A DNA stretch of 64,000 bases. Source: Moringa oleifera (taxonomy: Eukaryota; Streptophyta; Magnoliopsida; Brassicales; Moringaceae). The position numbers and the translations under genes were made by a program. Below are positions 1 through 10,229 of the stretch, one piece after another. The stretch is taken from positions 4,903,001-4,967,000 of the forward strand of contig JAJFZO010000191.1 of assembly GCA_021397835.1 (NCBI GenBank). The letters run 5' to 3'. The notes under the pieces are model-generated. The model worked only from the letters and a program-made list of their open reading frames with translations. It had not been told where the DNA came from and made no database searches. Numbering within the stretch: position 1 is the stretch's first letter; each line of letters begins with the position of its first letter.

Positions 1-115
1 AAATCGGAGTTTAACGGTTCAAGTTTCGTTCATCCTAACCATGAACCTTGAATTGAGTGTTTGAAATTGAAATAAAATCGAACCATAATTGTAATTGTAG
101 CCACACCTATAATAG

Positions 116-1870
116 GCTTTGCTCCCAATAAGATCTTACCTGTGCTCAAGTCTAATCAACTTGAAAAATCCTTTAGTGCATGAAGGCTCCATAATAATAA
201 GCTATATGAAGAAGGTTTAAACGCATAAGTGAGATCTAATAAAAAGAGAAAGGATAGTATGGATAAGATGACACATAGAAGTGAAGGAAGAAAACAACGA
301 TAAGTATAAAGGAAAAGCGACCAAAGTATAAAAATCTAACAAAAGTTGGTGAGAGACTTAAAGGCAATAGAGAGCAAGGCATCATTAGAAAGAGGGTTGG
401 ATTTTTAGAGTCTAAGGAATTAGACAGGGCCATCAAGCAAGAGGGGCTATGAACACCATCTCTCTCAGTTATCTGACTTAATAATTCAAAAATGTTATTT
501 ACGATGGCTTAAAGATAAGCGAAGTGTAAGATCTGAGGTATGTTTGGGGGCTTCTACTTTGACCCAATGGTGCACATGATACTTGAGGACTACCCCATCG
601 ACATGATAAGTCATCTGAGTGTCCACCCATGGGTTTTCTTGTGCTTCCTAAAGGATAAAGAAATCTATCCAGGATCAGATGGCTTCTGCATCGATTAATG
701 GTGCACATGATACTCAAGGACTCCCTCGTGGACGTAAAGAATTACTCAAGCATCGTGGATAAACAGGTCTCCATGTTCGGGGACAAACCCACGGGTTTTC
801 TTGTCATGCATTCTAAGGAATGAAACATCAACTGCTAAAGCTAAACTTTTAATTACTCAGTTCATCATTCCTTTGGAAATAATCTTTCCATTAGGGGATA
901 CTCATTTTTTCATAGCTTTTTTATGTCTGATTATAGCTTCGTTTTATCCGATTTCTCTATCTCTAACTTCTTTGTATCAAGATCATCTTCAACTCAGATA
1001 CAATCATCTATTTCGTAAAGTAAAGACAACAGATCATCTTTCGATAACAATTTCATATAATTATCATTATTTTTATAAACTCCTCATAGAGCTCATTGTT
1101 GGTTCACTAGAGTACTTATTGGACATATTGAACAGAGTGACAATTGTGATGTTGTAAAGGACAATTGAAGGTGCAATAGGCCCACTATTCATTTTCTTCC
1201 TTCATCACAGCTCATTGTTCTCTCAACCTTATGTGAACAAGTTAAAGCTACTATTCACGCACCTTGCTATATCAATCGTGTCATAGGAATCTAGCCAGAC
1301 ACTAATAACTTTATTGGAATCTGATGATAATCAAGCTCTTCTCTTTAATCAATTTTACAAAGCCTGGCATGTAAGAGAGCATTTCTCCAATTCTCTCAGA
1401 AATCTCTCAAATTACTCAATAACTTCTAGATGCCTAAGCACTCACAACGATTCTCTTTGATTTTCATGTATGTTCTCACAGTCGACGTCAGTACTGTGTT
1501 AAGTAACCAAGGAATAGTATTTGTAGCCCCTCTTGCTCGATGGCCCTATCTAATTTCTTAAACTCTTAAGTCCAACTCCCTTCCATGATGCTTTACTCTT
1601 ACTTTATACTAATTAAGTCGCACTAATCGCTGCCAATAAGTTTCCCACAACTCCTGTCAAACTCCGATACTTTGACCATTTCTTCTTTGCATGTATTATC
1701 GTTTCCTTCGTTAATTTCCATGTTGTCTTGTCCTCCCCATCTTTCCTCATTTTGTTAGGATCTCACCTTCGCGTCTAAATCTTCCTATTATCTATTGCTA
1801 TGGGACTTTCATGCACTAAAGGCATTTTCGGACTAAGTAGGCGTAAGTGCAGGTTGAAACTTGTTGGGAA
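116..1870. repeat. Long inverted repeat pair (arms about 116-453 and 1521-1870)
   Basis: The reverse complement of about 116-453 reads like about 1521-1870. Shared landmarks, in the same order, are AGCCCCTCTTGCT, GATGGCCCT, TCATGCACTAAAGG and a terminal TTGGG. The arms are diverged, with many substitutions and small indels. The roughly 1-kb spacer has no credible coding capacity. The arrangement fits a foldback element, long terminal inverted repeats of a decayed DNA transposon, or two copies of one repeat inserted in opposite directions. I see no transposase and no clear target-site duplication. Confidence 0.6.
566..830 (+). repeat. Two diverged direct copies of a roughly 131-bp unit
   Basis: AATGGTGCACATGATACT occurs at 566 and again at 697. 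In both copies it is followed by related text, including a GGGTTTTCTTG landmark near 629 and 794. The copies lie in the spacer of the surrounding inverted repeat. No open frame of note covers them. They are probably internal repeats of the same decayed element. Confidence 0.5.
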
Positions 1871-2457
1871 TGTGACGTACTACAAGTGTCAAGTCTCTTA
1901 TCCAATGTTTTCTCCTCTCTTGTCAAGAAATTTCGAGGATGAAAGGACACAAAATATCTTGTGTGATATGTTCTTTTGAGGATGAAGCGATAACGACCCT
2001 AAATTAGTATTGGTAAAATATTATGACGTGAAAACTTATTAACATAAATTTAGTTTTAAAAATCACTAGATTGTAAATTCAAACTCTCTGTTCATTCTAA
2101 TCTTTTAAAAATAAAATACTTATTTTTTTCTTATCTTTAGTGATCTGTGAGGTATTATTGTCCACAGAGAAGTTTGCTTGAGTTGATCTTTCAAAATTAC
2201 CAATTATGTTTTCGAAGAACATTCATAGTCTCGATTTCTAGAAAAAAACGAGTGATTTTGCACAGCAACCAACATTAGTCTAAACATTAAAATTTCAATT
2301 TGTTTTATCGAACCTAAACTTACGTTCTCGGTTAGGGTAGGTGCATACAGAAGCCAAATATGCAAATGATTCCAACCAATGTAACTACCAAACCTAGAGA
2401 TTTCCCCTTGTCAAAGCATGACGTATCAAAAAGGTTTATCAACAAAAAAAACTCTCC
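1871..2457. other. Gene-free stretch left of the PPR gene
   Basis: I see no supported gene here. At 1930-2000 there is a TTCGAGGATGAA motif, followed at 1990 by ATAACGACCCTAAA. This wording recalls the 3' end of plant Ty3/gypsy polyproteins plus the start of an LTR, but no LTR pair or polyprotein is visible. The last 100 bases probably hold the 3' untranslated region of the minus-strand PPR gene. Confidence 0.4.
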
Positions 2458-3960
2458 TTAGGACCCAATAGCTCTGTCTCTCCTCCTATCTCTAGTAGCC
2501 ATCTTCTCTCCATACCTCTGCAATATATCTGCCAAATCAACCAAACCCACATCCCTTAATTTCTTTCCTACCTCCTCAAACATCACTACACCTTCCTCAC
2601 TAGAATAATAATGCAAAAATTTATTGTAATCAAATCTAGGGACCTCCCGTCCTCCCTGCATTATTCTCTCCACATATTTGCTGGCTTCTAATGACTTCCC
2701 AGCCTTAACCAAACCACCAACAAAAATTGTATCAAAATTAACTAGAGGATCTGGTCCCTTTCTCCCTCTCTTCCCCAAGTGTCCTTGCAGTAACATAATA
2801 TAGGTGTGCATTATAGGCTCACACCCTTTCTTTATCATCTCTCTGAACACTTCTGTGGCTTCACTTGCCCTCCTCAACCGCAAAAGCCCCTTTATCAATC
2901 CATGGTACACGCTGATATCAGGTTTTTCAATCCCTTCCACAATCTTATAAGCCTTTGCCACTCTACCCTTTGCTAAAAGCCCGTAAATTATGGATGACAG
3001 TGTTGAATTATCAGCCTGAATCCCTCTTACACGCATTTCGTCGAACATCCCATGAGCTTGATCAACCTTGCCTCTCTTACACATCCAGTGAATCACAAGG
3101 CTGTAGGTAGAAAGACCCAAATCAGCAATCCTTTTCACTCTCATCATCTGGAAAACCTTCATGGCTTCGTCAAAGCGATTATTCTTGAACAACGTCTCCA
3201 TCATTTTTTCCACTGCCTCAACGTCCGGCTCGAATCTTTCATCCACCATCAAATTCCACACTTTTGAGGCCCCAATCAAATCGCCCACATCACATAAACC
3301 TCTTACAATCAAGTTATAAGTAATTCCATCCGGCGTAATCCACTCTTCCAACTTTAAAACAACAAATTTGGCCTCATCAACAAGCCTACTGCTACACAAA
3401 GTCTCCACCACCTTGTTCAAAGTTTCCACTCTATACTCGTATCCGAAACCATTCATCAAATGGAAAAAACCCACGCACTTTTTCATCTCCCTAGCCGAGG
3501 CAAGCGTTTTCAACGCGATTATAAACGTCTTGTCGTTTGCCAGCTTCCGCTTTCCAATTTCTTGAATGACCTCCCAAAAGAGGTCGATGTTCCTTGATTT
3601 GCCGATCACATCAAGCATCTTATTGAAGGTAACAGAGTTGTGGGTGAACTGAGGCTGGGCTTGGGTGTAGAGAAAGAAGCGGTAAACAGGACGCCATGAG
3701 CAAGAGAACTTGTTGCAGACTTGCAGGAAGAACTCGGGGGTGAGCTGGAACTCGTAGGACGAGAGTTTGGAGTTGAGCCGCCACTCGGGCGAATTCTGTT
3801 GCTGATAGAGGATGGTGCAGACTCGAAGGAGATGGTCCTGGTTCACTGGGGTGATGGGACTGGGTGTCTTCGGCTGAGTTGACTCAGTGGTTATGGTACG
3901 GACGAGTAAATGATAGTTGCACGCAACGGATTTAGTATGTGCCAGTCGTCTGATAATCAT
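2458..3960 (-). CDS. P-class pentatricopeptide repeat protein, probably mitochondrial
   Basis: This is an intronless gene of 500 residues. The start is the ATG at 3960, opening MIIRRLAHTKSV; the frame stays open eight codons further up but has no ATG there. The N-terminus is rich in Arg, Ser and Thr with few acids, as expected of a mitochondrial leader. From about residue 95 to 430 there are degenerate 35-residue PPR helical hairpins, for example TYNLIVRGLCDVGDL followed by ASKVWNLMVDERFEPD, and STYSLVIHWMCKRGKVD. No E, DYW or SMR domain follows; the protein ends in a short basic tail (ATRDRRRDRAIGS). P-class PPR proteins bind organelle RNA and act in stability, splicing or translation. The RNA target cannot be read from this sequence. 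The intronless structure is typical of plant PPR genes. Confidence 0.9.
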   Translation of the reverse strand: MIIRRLAHTKSVACNYHLLVRTITTESTQPKTPSPITPVNQDHLLRVCTILYQQQNSPEWRLNSKLSSYEFQLTPEFFLQVCNKFSCSWRPVYRFFLYTQAQPQFTHNSVTFNKMLDVIGKSRNIDLFWEVIQEIGKRKLANDKTFIIALKTLASAREMKKCVGFFHLMNGFGYEYRVETLNKVVETLCSSRLVDEAKFVVLKLEEWITPDGITYNLIVRGLCDVGDLIGASKVWNLMVDERFEPDVEAVEKMMETLFKNNRFDEAMKVFQMMRVKRIADLGLSTYSLVIHWMCKRGKVDQAHGMFDEMRVRGIQADNSTLSSIIYGLLAKGRVAKAYKIVEGIEKPDISVYHGLIKGLLRLRRASEATEVFREMIKKGCEPIMHTYIMLLQGHLGKRGRKGPDPLVNFDTIFVGGLVKAGKSLEASKYVERIMQGGREVPRFDYNKFLHYYSSEEGVVMFEEVGKKLRDVGLVDLADILQRYGEKMATRDRRRDRAIGS

Positions 3961-4094
3961 CTCATAGAGAGAAGAGGACACCAAAACTTTTCCTGAACAC
4001 TAGAGAAGAGACTTATGAATTCCTGTCGGGCCCCGTCAATGCAAAAATAATAATAATAACGAAAAAAAAAGAGAAAAAAAGTAAAAGAGAGTAT

Positions 4095-4166
4095 GGAGAT
4101 GCAGGGGATCGAACCCTGTACCTCTCGCATGCAAAGCGAGCGCTCTACCATTTGAGCTACATCCCC
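4095..4166 (-). tRNA. tRNA-Ala (anticodon UGC)
   Basis: The 72-nt reverse strand folds as a full cloverleaf. The acceptor stem GGGGATG pairs with CATCTCC (one G-U). There is a D-arm with TAGCTCAAATGGTAGAGC, an anticodon stem CTCGC/GCGAG around loop TTTGCAT (anticodon TGC), and a T-arm with GGTTCGATCCC. Internal A-box and B-box promoter sequences are intact. T-runs lie just downstream on the minus strand (about 4054-4080), suitable for RNA polymerase III termination. CCA is not encoded, as expected for a nuclear gene. It lies about 135 bp upstream of the PPR start codon, in the same orientation. Confidence 0.95.
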
Positions 4167-4443
4167 ATATGGGACATAGTTTTATTTATAATAAGTTTTA
4201 ACGAGACAATGCGATGCCACCATAAATAGGTGAAAGTCCGAAACTGGCCCTCCGGCAGAAAGGATTGAACAAATCCAACTGAAGAAGAACGACAGAAATG
4301 CGTTTTGTTTGTTATCCGCAAAATAATAACACAAAATCACGAATACCGCGCTCCCCTCTTGCAAACATTAAATTAACGGTCCAGATTTGGTCTTCCTCCC
4401 CCAACTTGCTCGATCTTTAACGCACGAGGCACTCTTCTCCTTG

Positions 4444-4450
4444 TATAAAA
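4444..4450 (+). promoter_or_regulatory. TATA box of the 14-3-3 gene
   Basis: TATAAAA lies 174 bp before the 14-3-3 start codon. It is followed by a strongly pyrimidine-rich leader (CCTTCCTCTCTCCCCCTCC), which is common at plant transcription starts. Transcription would begin near 4475. Confidence 0.6.
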
Positions 4451-4623
4451 TCCTTCCTCTCTCCCCCTCCAACTCTCATTTTCACCTCTGTATTTTTCTC
4501 CTCATTTTTCCTTTTCTCTCGTTACCTTTTTTGGGTTCTTGTGTTCATCTCTAGATCGATTTTCTTTTAAGAAAGAGAAAAGGTGCTCTTTTGGTGATTT
4601 CGTGTTTGTGATCTCTCTCAACA

Positions 4624-7142
4624 ATGTCGACGACAGATAAGGAGAGAGAGACTTATGTTTACATGGCCAAGCTCGCTGAGCAAGCCGAGCGATATGAAGG
4701 TATATGTCTTTGAACTCCGGTTCTGATTCTTCGAATGTCTGTTTTTGTTTTGTTTTCTTTTTTTGTTCTTTGTGCAATATTGTGGATCAGGTTGTTTTAT
4801 GATGCAACATTGTGATTCCTTTGGTATTTCTATTGTAGTTGTATTCGAATTTCTATATGTTTAGTATCGCGGTGTTTGGACTCTTTGAGAGGTAGCTGCG
4901 AAACGATAATTTTTTTTTTTTTTGGCGTTGAATTTGTTTTCCTTCTGTTGTTTCTTGAAGTGATTATCTGTTCGGTTGGTGATAAAGAAACTAATCATTT
5001 TCAGTTTCTAAATAATTGATTACCATAATGCTTGGCTGATGCTATCTATGATTCAAATGCACCTGCATGAGAATCTGATTTAGGATGCGGCATTAAGAAG
5101 TATGCTGAAGGAAATGGAAACTGTGACATGGTGCTTAAGAAAGGATGCTAGGGCTTTGGGCTCAGTTTTAATGTGATTGCCTGTGTCATGAATTCTTAAC
5201 TTAATTGGTTATACATGGAAACCACCATTATTATGCGGTTGAAAATATCTGATCAGCCCTAACAAATTACAACCAGCCAATGCATTTGTCAGCTCCATAT
5301 AACCTTGTAAAAGTAAAAGCTCCCTGGAGTCATGTTGACAGTTTTGATCTGCTTGAAATCAGAAATTCAGTGTGACAGTCAGTAAATTTAAAATATTTTG
5401 GTAATTAGATTACAAATATTGTGTTTTCACTGAAATTCATGTTTGATTGTCGCACAGAAATGGTCGAGAGTATGAAAAATGTTGCAAAACTTGATTGTGA
5501 GCTTACTGTGGAGGAGAGAAACCTCCTGTCTGTGGGATACAAAAATGTCATTGGAGCTAGACGAGCTTCATGGCGTATCATGTCCTCAATTGAGCAGAAG
5601 GAGGAATCTAAGGGAAATGAACAAAATGTTAAACTGATCAAAGGTTACCGTCAGAAGGTGGAGGAGGAACTCTCGAAGATTTGCAGTGATATTTTGAGTA
5701 TCATAGACCAGCACCTGATCCCTTCATCATCCTCCGGAGAGGCCACTGTTTTCTACTATAAGATGTGAGTAATAATGTTCATAGATACCTTCCAATTTTG
5801 ACTGAAAGCAAACTCATATAGCAGTCTGTGCCATGGATTTCTTCTGATATTTATGTTATATATTTCGAAAGATAGGTGACAAGAGAATAGTTGTTTCCAG
5901 CTATGATGATGAGCTACTTTTCCCACTTTTTGTATGAGAGGTGCACATGTAAGAATCTAGGAACTTTTTGATTCCTGGCCTCCCTGTCCGTCCACCCTAC
6001 CCTACAAATGACAAAAGATTGGTCAAGGCATGTGACTGAGAATCATGTGATTTACTTATTTATGTCTGCTTTCCTTTTTGTGCTTGGATATGCTTGAATT
6101 TATGAACTATACATGTACACAGAATGTATGTATGTCATGTATTTCCCTAATTTTGGGAAATATTAAAACATTGTTATTTAATGGGCTGTGTCATGCATTT
6201 ATTCAGGAAAGGTGACTACTACCGATATCTTGCTGAATTCAAGACTGACCAGGATCGGAAAGAGGCAGCTGAACAGTCTTTGAAGGGTTATGAGGTATAA
6301 TAGTTGAACACCTCTGATACAGCACAGAGTGATAGTCGCTGCATTTTCAGTAGCTTTTCTACTTCTATACTTTCTAATATGCTGTCTTGTTGCCAAACAC
6401 CTCTGATACAGCACAGAGTGATAGTTGATTCATATTCAGTAGCTTTTCTTCTTCTACACTTTCTAATATTCTATCTTGCTGCCTTTCCCCGGTCCCCCTT
6501 TTTTCTTGGGTCAGGCTGCTTCCAGCACTGCCAGCACAGAACTTCCTTCGACCCACCCAATCCGACTTGGCCTTGCACTTAACTTCTCTGTGTTCTATTA
6601 TGAGATTATGAATTCTCCTGAGAGGTATAGACTCACAAATCTTTTGTGATCTGTTCTAGATCTGCTGTCTTTTTATTAGTTTCAATTGATCTCTGGTAAT
6701 TTGTTTTGTTGTTGAAATTGCAGAGCTTGCCATTTGGCTAAACAAGCTTTTGATGAGGCAATCGCAGAGTTGGATACTTTGAGTGAGGAATCATACAAGG
6801 ACAGCACCCTGATCATGCAGCTACTAAGAGACAACCTCACCCTTTGGACTTCTGATTTGCCTGAAGATGGAGGTATGCTATCTATCTAATTAAAATAAAG
6901 AATGGTAGTTGGGTGAAACTTTGAGACAATTTAGGTGATCATTGGTTCTACATGTATGTTGGCTCAAGCATATAAAAGCACTAGCTGACATAAAATGTCT
7001 CCATGCAGGTGAAGATAACATAAAAGCTGAAGAATCTAAACCTGCTGAAGCTGAGGTAAATGCTTAAACATTTTCTGTTGAAGTAATCAAAATCGTTTTG
7101 CCATTGCTGCTACTAAAGTCCAATATACTTTTGCAGCATTGA
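4624..7142 (+). CDS. 14-3-3 protein, epsilon class, iota (GRF12)-like
   Basis: Seven coding exons: 4624-4699, 5458-5764, 6207-6294, 6515-6624, 6724-6872, 7009-7055 and 7137-7142. They sum to 783 nt, 260 residues. Signatures include [30 protein letters not shown], a [10 protein letters not shown] stretch with the phosphate-binding Arg-Tyr, [20 protein letters not shown], and the C-terminal [12 protein letters not shown]. The nine-helix protein dimerises through its N-terminal helices and binds phosphoserine or phosphothreonine motifs on client proteins in cytosol and nucleus. The tail after LPEDGGEDNIK is acidic, and the overall wording is closest to Arabidopsis GRF12 (iota) from memory. All introns are GT-AG. 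The last coding exon supplies only His plus stop; retaining the last intron would instead give VNA and a stop. Confidence 0.96.
6307..6484 (+). repeat. 89-bp tandem duplication inside 14-3-3 intron 3
   Basis: The block at 6307-6395 is repeated at 6396-6484. Both copies begin AACACCTCTGATACAGCACA and share a TCAGTAGCTTTTCT core and a CTTTCTAATAT end, with scattered substitutions. It duplicates most of the short intron between the exon ending at 6294 and the one starting at 6515. The true acceptor at 6514 lies outside the duplication. Confidence 0.85.
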
Positions 7143-8757
7143 TGAGGGTTCTGAGGGGCCCAGCACATTGCAGTTGGATGCTAAACTATTTTGCTGAGAG
7201 TGGCGTGTTTTTTCAGCTTTTTCTCTCTAGGGGATGGGATCAAACAAAATAGCCATATTACAATGATACTGATCCTTTTTTCCTTACCAAAACAAGATGA
7301 TAATATGTGATCCATTTGCTTTTAATTTATTGTATTTTATTTTCCTTTTCATTTTCTGGCTTTCGACTTCACGCGATGTCCTTTTCCATGAACTTATCAA
7401 AGTGAAGGATGCTCCTTTTATTTTTCTTTTTTTGTTTTACTGATCCAATTATCCACTGCCTACCTTCCTACTTTTATGTACGTGGTCCACTGTCCATGCA
7501 CAAGCAGTGGTCCAAAACAGTTTAAAATCCACAGCAATAAAGTTACTAAAAATTGGTGCCGTTTATCCTCTGGAAGAGGATACCTGAATTTGATCCAGAT
7601 ATCGGCCTAGTTGGGCTTGAGCATCTCATTTTTGTGGAGCCACTATGATTCCTTGACAGGAATGAGTGCTCAAGAAATATTGATTTGCTTGAACCATGAT
7701 TGCTTAGACTAGTGTAAATCCTGTGGCTTATTTGGTTTTTGCCAAATAATAGACCTCCAATTTAAAACTTTCACTGACTTAAAGTAGCTTTCACATTATA
7801 ATTGCTGTCATGATCTTTGGTGGCCATTTATGTTGACATTTGCTGACCATTATTAACACAAAGAACACACCAAAATAGATGCCAAGTTTTGTAAAGTGGG
7901 CAGTTTAAGGATCATGGAAACCATCAGTGAGGCAATTCACTTCTGATTGTAATGTCTTTAGCTGTTCAGTGAATATCCCCATAAATCATTTATTCACACA
8001 GAATTGAATTTGAGGGAAATTTTGACTTAAATTCTATCTTCAAGTGTGGGGCGTTACTGTCTAGACTTTGGAAGAGGGGCTCAAAGCTGGAGGTTCAGCT
8101 TCGCAAAAAGTTGAGTCCACAATCCATGAAAAGGACTACCTCCAGCCTTAGAAATTCCAACACATCTTCTCCTCTTGATGGCAATTTCAGTGGAGTGAGC
8201 CCTGACTTGCAAGATTGAGCCTGCCCTATCATGCAAAGTAAGAGCACTCCTTTATACCCACTTGGGATAGTATTTGAGCACCGAATATTAGACTTGCTAC
8301 CTTATTGCTATTGCCACCGCCGTTGGATCCAATGTCAGAGTACATCCTTCTTCTGAGAAGAGACAACTACAATAAAAATCTGCCCCACCATTTCACTTCC
8401 ACATTTGTAATCAACAGATAACGATCGGAAGTAGCCAAGAGATTGTATTGTACAACCTGTTGCTTATGAAGAATTAAATCTTGCTCTTTCAGGAAATTCT
8501 TAGACAGGATGACTAGTAGCACATACTTCATTGCCATCCAAAAAGTTGGAATTTATAATCGCAGATTCCAATCTCTAAGATACGTTTTTGTTTTAAAGAA
8601 ATACACAAAGTTTTCTGAAAAGGATTCCTCTATAGACGATTGCCATGAAAATTCATGAAAGCTAGATCAAATTTATAAAGCAAATTCCAAAGCACAAGTT
8701 TTCTACTTTCTTGAGAAATTAATGCTGCAAAAAATATGCCACTCCTAATTGTGCAAG
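7143..8757. other. 14-3-3 3' region, then intergenic DNA
   Basis: The 14-3-3 3' untranslated region probably ends near 7330-7340, where T-rich and AAT-rich signals cluster. Beyond that I see no supported gene. A patch at 8050-8215 looks less AT-rich and gives a short open reading in two frames, but no family is recognisable and it has no exon context. Confidence 0.5.
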
Positions 8758-10022
8758 GAAAGTGAATCAGAGGAAGGTGCAGCAACTATTTTATTATTTT
8801 AAGATAACTATTTACTGGAAGAACTTTTTGTTCATCCTCATAAGGGAATTTATATCCTTAAGGGGCTTAGCTAGTACAGGACTGAACATCTTTTAGGAGT
8901 ACAAGGACGGGATTGTAGTTCAAACTTGAAAACCTTAAAGAAGTAATTGCTAGCACTATGGTTCTATCAATTTGCACTTATATTTTACCAAATTATATAT
9001 ATATATATAGAAAGTGAATCAGAGGAAGGTGCAGCAACTATTTTATTATTTTAAGATAACTATTTACTGGAAGAACTTTTTGTTCATCCTCATAAGGGAA
9101 TTTATATCCTTAAGGGGCTTAGCTAGTACAGGACTGAACATCTTTTAGGAGTACAAGGACAGGGGATTGTAGTTCAAACTTGAAAACCTTAAAGAAGTAA
9201 TTGCTAGCACTATGGTTCTATCAATTTGCACTTATATTTTACCAAATTATATATATACATATAGAAAGTGAATCAGAGGAAGGTGCAGCAACTATTTTAT
9301 TATTTTAAGATAACTATTTACTGGAAGAACTTTTTGTTCATCCTCATAAGGGAATTTATATCCTTAAGGGGCTTAGCTAGTACAGGACTGAACATCTTTT
9401 AGGAGTACAAGGACAGGGGATTGTAGTTCAAACTTGAAAACCTTAAAGAAGTAATTGCTAGCACTATGGTTCTATCAATTTGCACTTATATTTTACCAAA
9501 TTATATATATATATATAGAAAGTGAATCAGAGGAAGGTGCAGCAACTATTTTATTATTTTAAGATAACTATTTACTGGAAGAACTTTTTGTTCATCCTCA
9601 TAAGGGAATTTATATCCTTAAGGGGCTTAGCTAGTACAGGACTGAACATCTTTTAGGAGTACAAGGACAGGGGATTGTAGTTCAAACTTGAAAACCTTAA
9701 AGAAGTAATTGCTAGCACTATGGTTCTATCAATTTGCACTTATATTTTACCAAATTATATATATACATATAGAAAGTGAATCAGAGGAAGGTGCAGCAAC
9801 TATTTTATTATTTTAAGATAACTATTTACTGGAAGAACTTTTTGTTCATCCTCATAAGGGAATTTATATCCTTAAGGGGCTTAGCTAGTACAGGACTGAA
9901 CATCTTTTAGGAGTACAAGGACAGGGGATTGTAGTTCAAACTTGAAAACCTTAAAGAAGTAATTGCTAGCACTATGGTTCTATCAATTTGCACTTATATT
10001 TTACCAAATTATATATATACAG
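8758..10022. repeat. Five-copy 254-bp tandem repeat array
   Basis: Units start at 8758, 9010, 9264, 9518 and 9772, each with GAAAGTGAATCAGAGGAAGG. Unit 1 is 252 bp because it reads AAGGACGGGATTG where units 2-5 read AAGGACAGGGGATTG. The body is otherwise almost identical in all five. Each unit ends in a short AT run whose sequence alternates: units 1 and 3 have an uninterrupted (AT)n, units 2 and 4 carry a C (ATACATATAG), and unit 5 ends ATATATACAGAAC at the right border. All frames have stops, so it is not coding. It lies between the converging ends of the 14-3-3 and EAF7-like genes. Confidence 0.95.
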
Positions 10023-10229
10023 AACCCATTTAAGAGCAACTTTTGATAGAATAATATCATCATAAACTGACTGAAGCTTCTAAAGCTATACTAGATGCCC
10101 TCAATTTTGCACCATATTTATATCAAAATCTGTAATTCAATTAAGAAACTTTATCATAACTAGGACCAGCAGATAAGATACGCTGAACTGAACAAACAAT
10201 CAGACATGTATGCCGACCAAAATGTCCAG

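Noticed and set aside
499..1157. Open frames in the left debris region
   Set aside because: No family resemblance, no splice context, and they lie inside repeats with closed frames around them.
1930..2040. Possible Ty3/gypsy polyprotein end and LTR start
   Set aside because: Only short motif resemblance; no second LTR, primer-binding site or polyprotein was found.
4502..4777. 91-residue open frame antisense to 14-3-3 exon 1
   Set aside because: It is the shadow of the 14-3-3 leader and first exon; low-complexity Lys/Glu content.
8758..10022. CRISPR-like array
   Set aside because: The units are long, contiguous and identical, without unique spacers; this is plant nuclear tandem repeat DNA.
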